Position numbers and translations under genes: made by a program. From 73-13 sp035556395 (lineage in GTDB: Bacteria > Actinomycetota > Actinomycetes > Actinomycetales > Microbacteriaceae): a DNA stretch of 8,225 bases. How positions within the stretch are numbered: position 1 is the first letter of the stretch; every line of letters begins with the position of its first letter. Where the stretch lies: contig DATMFB010000263.1 in assembly GCA_035556395.1 (NCBI GenBank), forward strand, positions 1-8,225. The letters are read 5' to 3'. The notes below the pieces were generated by a model, which was given only the letters and a program-made list of their open reading frames with translations, made no database searches and was not told the DNA's origin. Shown here in pieces: positions 6,687 through 8,225 of this stretch.

Positions 6687-6697
6687 ACCCGTAGCCT
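6669..6697 (+). promoter_or_regulatory. Candidate promoter of the secreted repeat protein
   Basis: GTGACA (6669-6674) is a 5-of-6 match to the TTGACA -35, and TAGCCT (6692-6697) fits the TANNNT -10, with exactly 17 bases between. Transcription would begin near 6704 and leave a short leader of about 26 bases. This is the best housekeeping-type promoter in the window. Its -35 lies inside the inverted repeat at 6667-6683. Confidence 0.45.
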
Positions 6698-6700
6698 CGA

Positions 6701-6719
6701 AAGACGCCAATGACGTCTT
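6701..6719 (+). other. Small inverted repeat just before the secreted-protein gene
   Basis: AAGACG (6701-6706) and CGTCTT (6714-6719) form a perfect 6-bp inverted repeat with a 7-base loop. It spans the predicted transcription start and ends just before the Shine-Dalgarno-like GGGGGA (6720-6725). It could be an operator or a weak 5' hairpin. Confidence 0.3.
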
Positions 6720-6729
6720 GGGGGATCTC

Positions 6730-8225
6730 TTGGTCGACAATCGAACAATTTCCGCGCCCGCGCGCGGACTCGCACTGATCGCCGCAGCGGTTCTCGCCCT
6801 GCTCGGGGTCTCCGTCACGCAATCGGCGTTCGCACCTGCGGCGCACGCGGATGCCGGGGAGGTCGTGGTCTTCGACTCGCTGCCGGCGACGAGCCCCGGC
6901 AGCCTGTCGAGCTACGGCATGCAGGCGTATCAGATGAAGGAGTTCGGTCAGCGGCTCCAGCTCGGCGGGACGGCGCGGGAGCTGAGCACGATCGAGATCG
7001 GCTTCGTCGACTGGGCGTGCGGGAACTGGGCATCGGGCGCGAACCCCTGTGTGACGGAGCCCGGGACGACGTTCGCCGTGCCGATCACGGTCAACGTCTA
7101 CGCGGCGGGTCCGAGCTCGGAGACGGTCGGATCCCTGATCGCGACGACCAGTCGGAATGTCGACGTGCCGTTCCGGCCGTCCGCGAGCATCGAATGCACC
7201 GACAACCGTTGGTGGAACGGCACGAGCTGCTTCAACGGCTACTACTTCACGGCGGACTTCGCGTTCGACGCGGGGCTGGTGCTCCCCGACGACATCGTGG
7301 TGTCGGTCACGTACAACACGAACACGCAGGGCCCTTCGCCGGTCGGCGCGTCCGGCCCCGTCGACTCCTTCAACGTCGCGGTCTCAGGGACGCTCGGCGC
7401 CGTCGGCGCGATCGCCGACCCGACGACTTCGGTGTTCGTCAACTCGTCGACCGCTGCGCACTACACGCCTGATGGCGTCGATGGCACCGGCATCGACGCG
7501 AGCTGGCTCAACACCTTCCATGCCGGGCGGAGTTGGAGTCAGGCTCCCATCCCGATCCGCATCAACGCGGTCGCGCCGGTGCCCGCACTCCACGTCGACC
7601 CGTACTTCGTCTCGGGCGCCCTCTACAAGGGCATCGGGGTCGATCTGAAGGCGACCGATGTCACCGGCGCGACGGAGGTGCGCGTGACCATTCACCGCAG
7701 CTCGGGTGGCGATGTGGTGAAGACGAGCAAGGCCACCGGCGGGGTCCTGGCGGCCGTGAACGCCGGCAACGCGGTGACGGCGCCGATCGTCATCCAGCCA
7801 GGGACCTACAACGAGGCCACGAGCCCCTCCTGGCAGAAGCCCGACGCGATCTGGTCGCCAGAGACGGTACCGACCGGTGTCACGGTGGAACTGCTGCGCG
7901 GTGACGAGGTGCTCGTCTCCACGACGCGCAGCTCGTTCGGGTCCGCAGGCGGAGCGACGCTCGCCGACGTCATGCCGGTGGTTCCGACACTGCACGTCGA
8001 CCCGTACTTCACGGCCGGCGCCCTCTACAAGGGCATCGGGGTCGACCTGAAGGCGACCGGCGTCACTGACGCGACCGAGGTGCGCGTGACGGTGCACCGC
8101 AGCATGGGCGGCGACGTGGTGAAGACGAGCAAGGCGACCGGCGGGGTCCTCGCGGCGGTGAACGCGGGCAACGTGGTCACCGCGCCGATCGTGATCCAGC
8201 CCGGCACGTACAACGAGGCGGGCAG
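6730..8225 (+). CDS. Secreted repeat-containing surface protein, 3'-truncated by window edge
   Basis: The frame stays open to the window edge, giving 498 complete codons. I do not recognise a named family. Residues 1-40 look like a Sec signal peptide: Arg5 and Arg12, a hydrophobic core LALIAAAVLALLGVSV (14-29), and a likely cut after AHA at 40. Residues 45 to about 283 form an N-terminal domain rich in beta-strand pattern, with WACGNW (95-100) and CTDNRWW (156-162). Its only cysteines, 97, 107, 156 and 167, could form two disulfides. From residue 284 a 134-residue unit repeats. The start chosen is TTG 6730 with GGGGGA (6720-6725) 4 bases upstream; TTG 6718 is an in-frame alternative with no obvious ribosome site. 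An anchor such as LPXTG and a transmembrane tail, if any, would lie beyond the window. Likely role is cell-surface or extracellular binding, inferred only from architecture. Confidence 0.85.
   Translation, partial: MVDNRTISAPARGLALIAAAVLALLGVSVTQSAFAPAAHADAGEVVVFDSLPATSPGSLSSYGMQAYQMKEFGQRLQLGGTARELSTIEIGFVDWACGNWASGANPCVTEPGTTFAVPITVNVYAAGPSSETVGSLIATTSRNVDVPFRPSASIECTDNRWWNGTSCFNGYYFTADFAFDAGLVLPDDIVVSVTYNTNTQGPSPVGASGPVDSFNVAVSGTLGAVGAIADPTTSVFVNSSTAAHYTPDGVDGTGIDASWLNTFHAGRSWSQAPIPIRINAVAPVPALHVDPYFVSGALYKGIGVDLKATDVTGATEVRVTIHRSSGGDVVKTSKATGGVLAAVNAGNAVTAPIVIQPGTYNEATSPSWQKPDAIWSPETVPTGVTVELLRGDEVLVSTTRSSFGSAGGATLADVMPVVPTLHVDPYFTAGALYKGIGVDLKATGVTDATEVRVTVHRSMGGDVVKTSKATGGVLAAVNAGNVVTAPIVIQPGTYNEAG
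7579..7980 (+). repeat. Tandem repeat unit 1 of the secreted protein (134 codons)
   Basis: The unit begins at the VPALHVDPYF segment and runs 402 bases to the start of the next copy. It contains a Lys-Gly and Val/Thr-rich beta-strand pattern (ALYKGIGVDLKAT, TEVRVTIHR, TAPIVIQPGTYNEA), then SPSWQKPDAIW and TVELLRGDEVLVS, which suggests an Ig-like beta-sandwich. It has no cysteine. Confidence 0.85.
7981..8225 (+). repeat. Tandem repeat unit 2 of the secreted protein, cut by window edge
   Basis: It begins with VPTLHVDPYF exactly 402 bases after unit 1. Over the 81 codons available, 72 residues (89%) and 206 of 243 bases (85%) match unit 1 by my hand count. The copy continues beyond the window, and further units are likely. 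Confidence 0.85.

Noticed and set aside
6710..6778. A 22-codon ATG frame with two Trp codons just before and over the secreted-protein start
   Set aside because: No ribosome binding site precedes the ATG and it overlaps the signal-peptide coding region in another frame. Probably chance.
7384..8097. A 237-codon - strand frame with internal repetition over the repeat region
   Set aside because: The repetition is only the mirror of the + strand repeats. The + frame has a signal peptide and shows synonymous-biased changes, so it is the coding strand.
1..8225. CRISPR arrays, tRNA or rRNA genes, insertion sequences, attachment sites
   Set aside because: I saw no short regularly spaced repeats, tRNA-like cloverleaf, transposase or integrase reading frame, or flanking terminal repeats.

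Overview
The window is very GC-rich. Its genes use almost only G/C-ending codons, and three of them appear to start with TTG. It holds the gene order ilvD, ilvB, ilvN, ilvC, serA. Together with a REP-like palindrome of a kind I associate with Microbacteriaceae and an ASB-domain (mycobacterial-type) phosphoglycerate dehydrogenase, this points to an actinobacterium, most likely of the family Microbacteriaceae. The family call is inference.

Layout, all on the + strand. 1-1281: ilvD (dihydroxy-acid dehydratase), missing its N-terminus. 1282-1541: a 260-base gap with a stem-loop, an inverted repeat and a leader for ilvB that can fold into competing hairpins and carries a doubtful 47-codon reading frame. 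1542-3347 and 3349-3855: ilvB and ilvN, the catalytic and regulatory subunits of acetohydroxyacid synthase, one base apart. 3856-3922: a gap with a REP-like palindrome. 3923-4948: ilvC (ketol-acid reductoisomerase). 4957-4987: a perfect 12-bp GC hairpin, a likely terminator. 5040-6635: serA (D-3-phosphoglycerate dehydrogenase). 6636-6729: several small hairpins and a plausible promoter. 6730 to the end: the first 498 codons of a secreted protein with a signal peptide, a four-cysteine N-terminal domain and 134-residue tandem repeats. It is cut by the window edge.

IlvBN, IlvC and IlvD carry out the three common steps of valine and isoleucine synthesis, from pyruvate or pyruvate plus 2-oxobutyrate to the branched 2-oxo acids. 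SerA makes the first committed step of serine synthesis from 3-phosphoglycerate. IlvN keeps the residues that bind feedback valine in E. coli IlvH, and SerA keeps the ACT-domain residues linked to serine binding in the mycobacterial enzyme, so both pathways look end-product regulated. The metabolic genes are ordinary. The parts worth a second look are the ilvB leader, the REP-like element inside the operon, the serA 3' region with its overlapping hairpins and promoter, and the repeat-containing secreted protein, whose family I cannot name.
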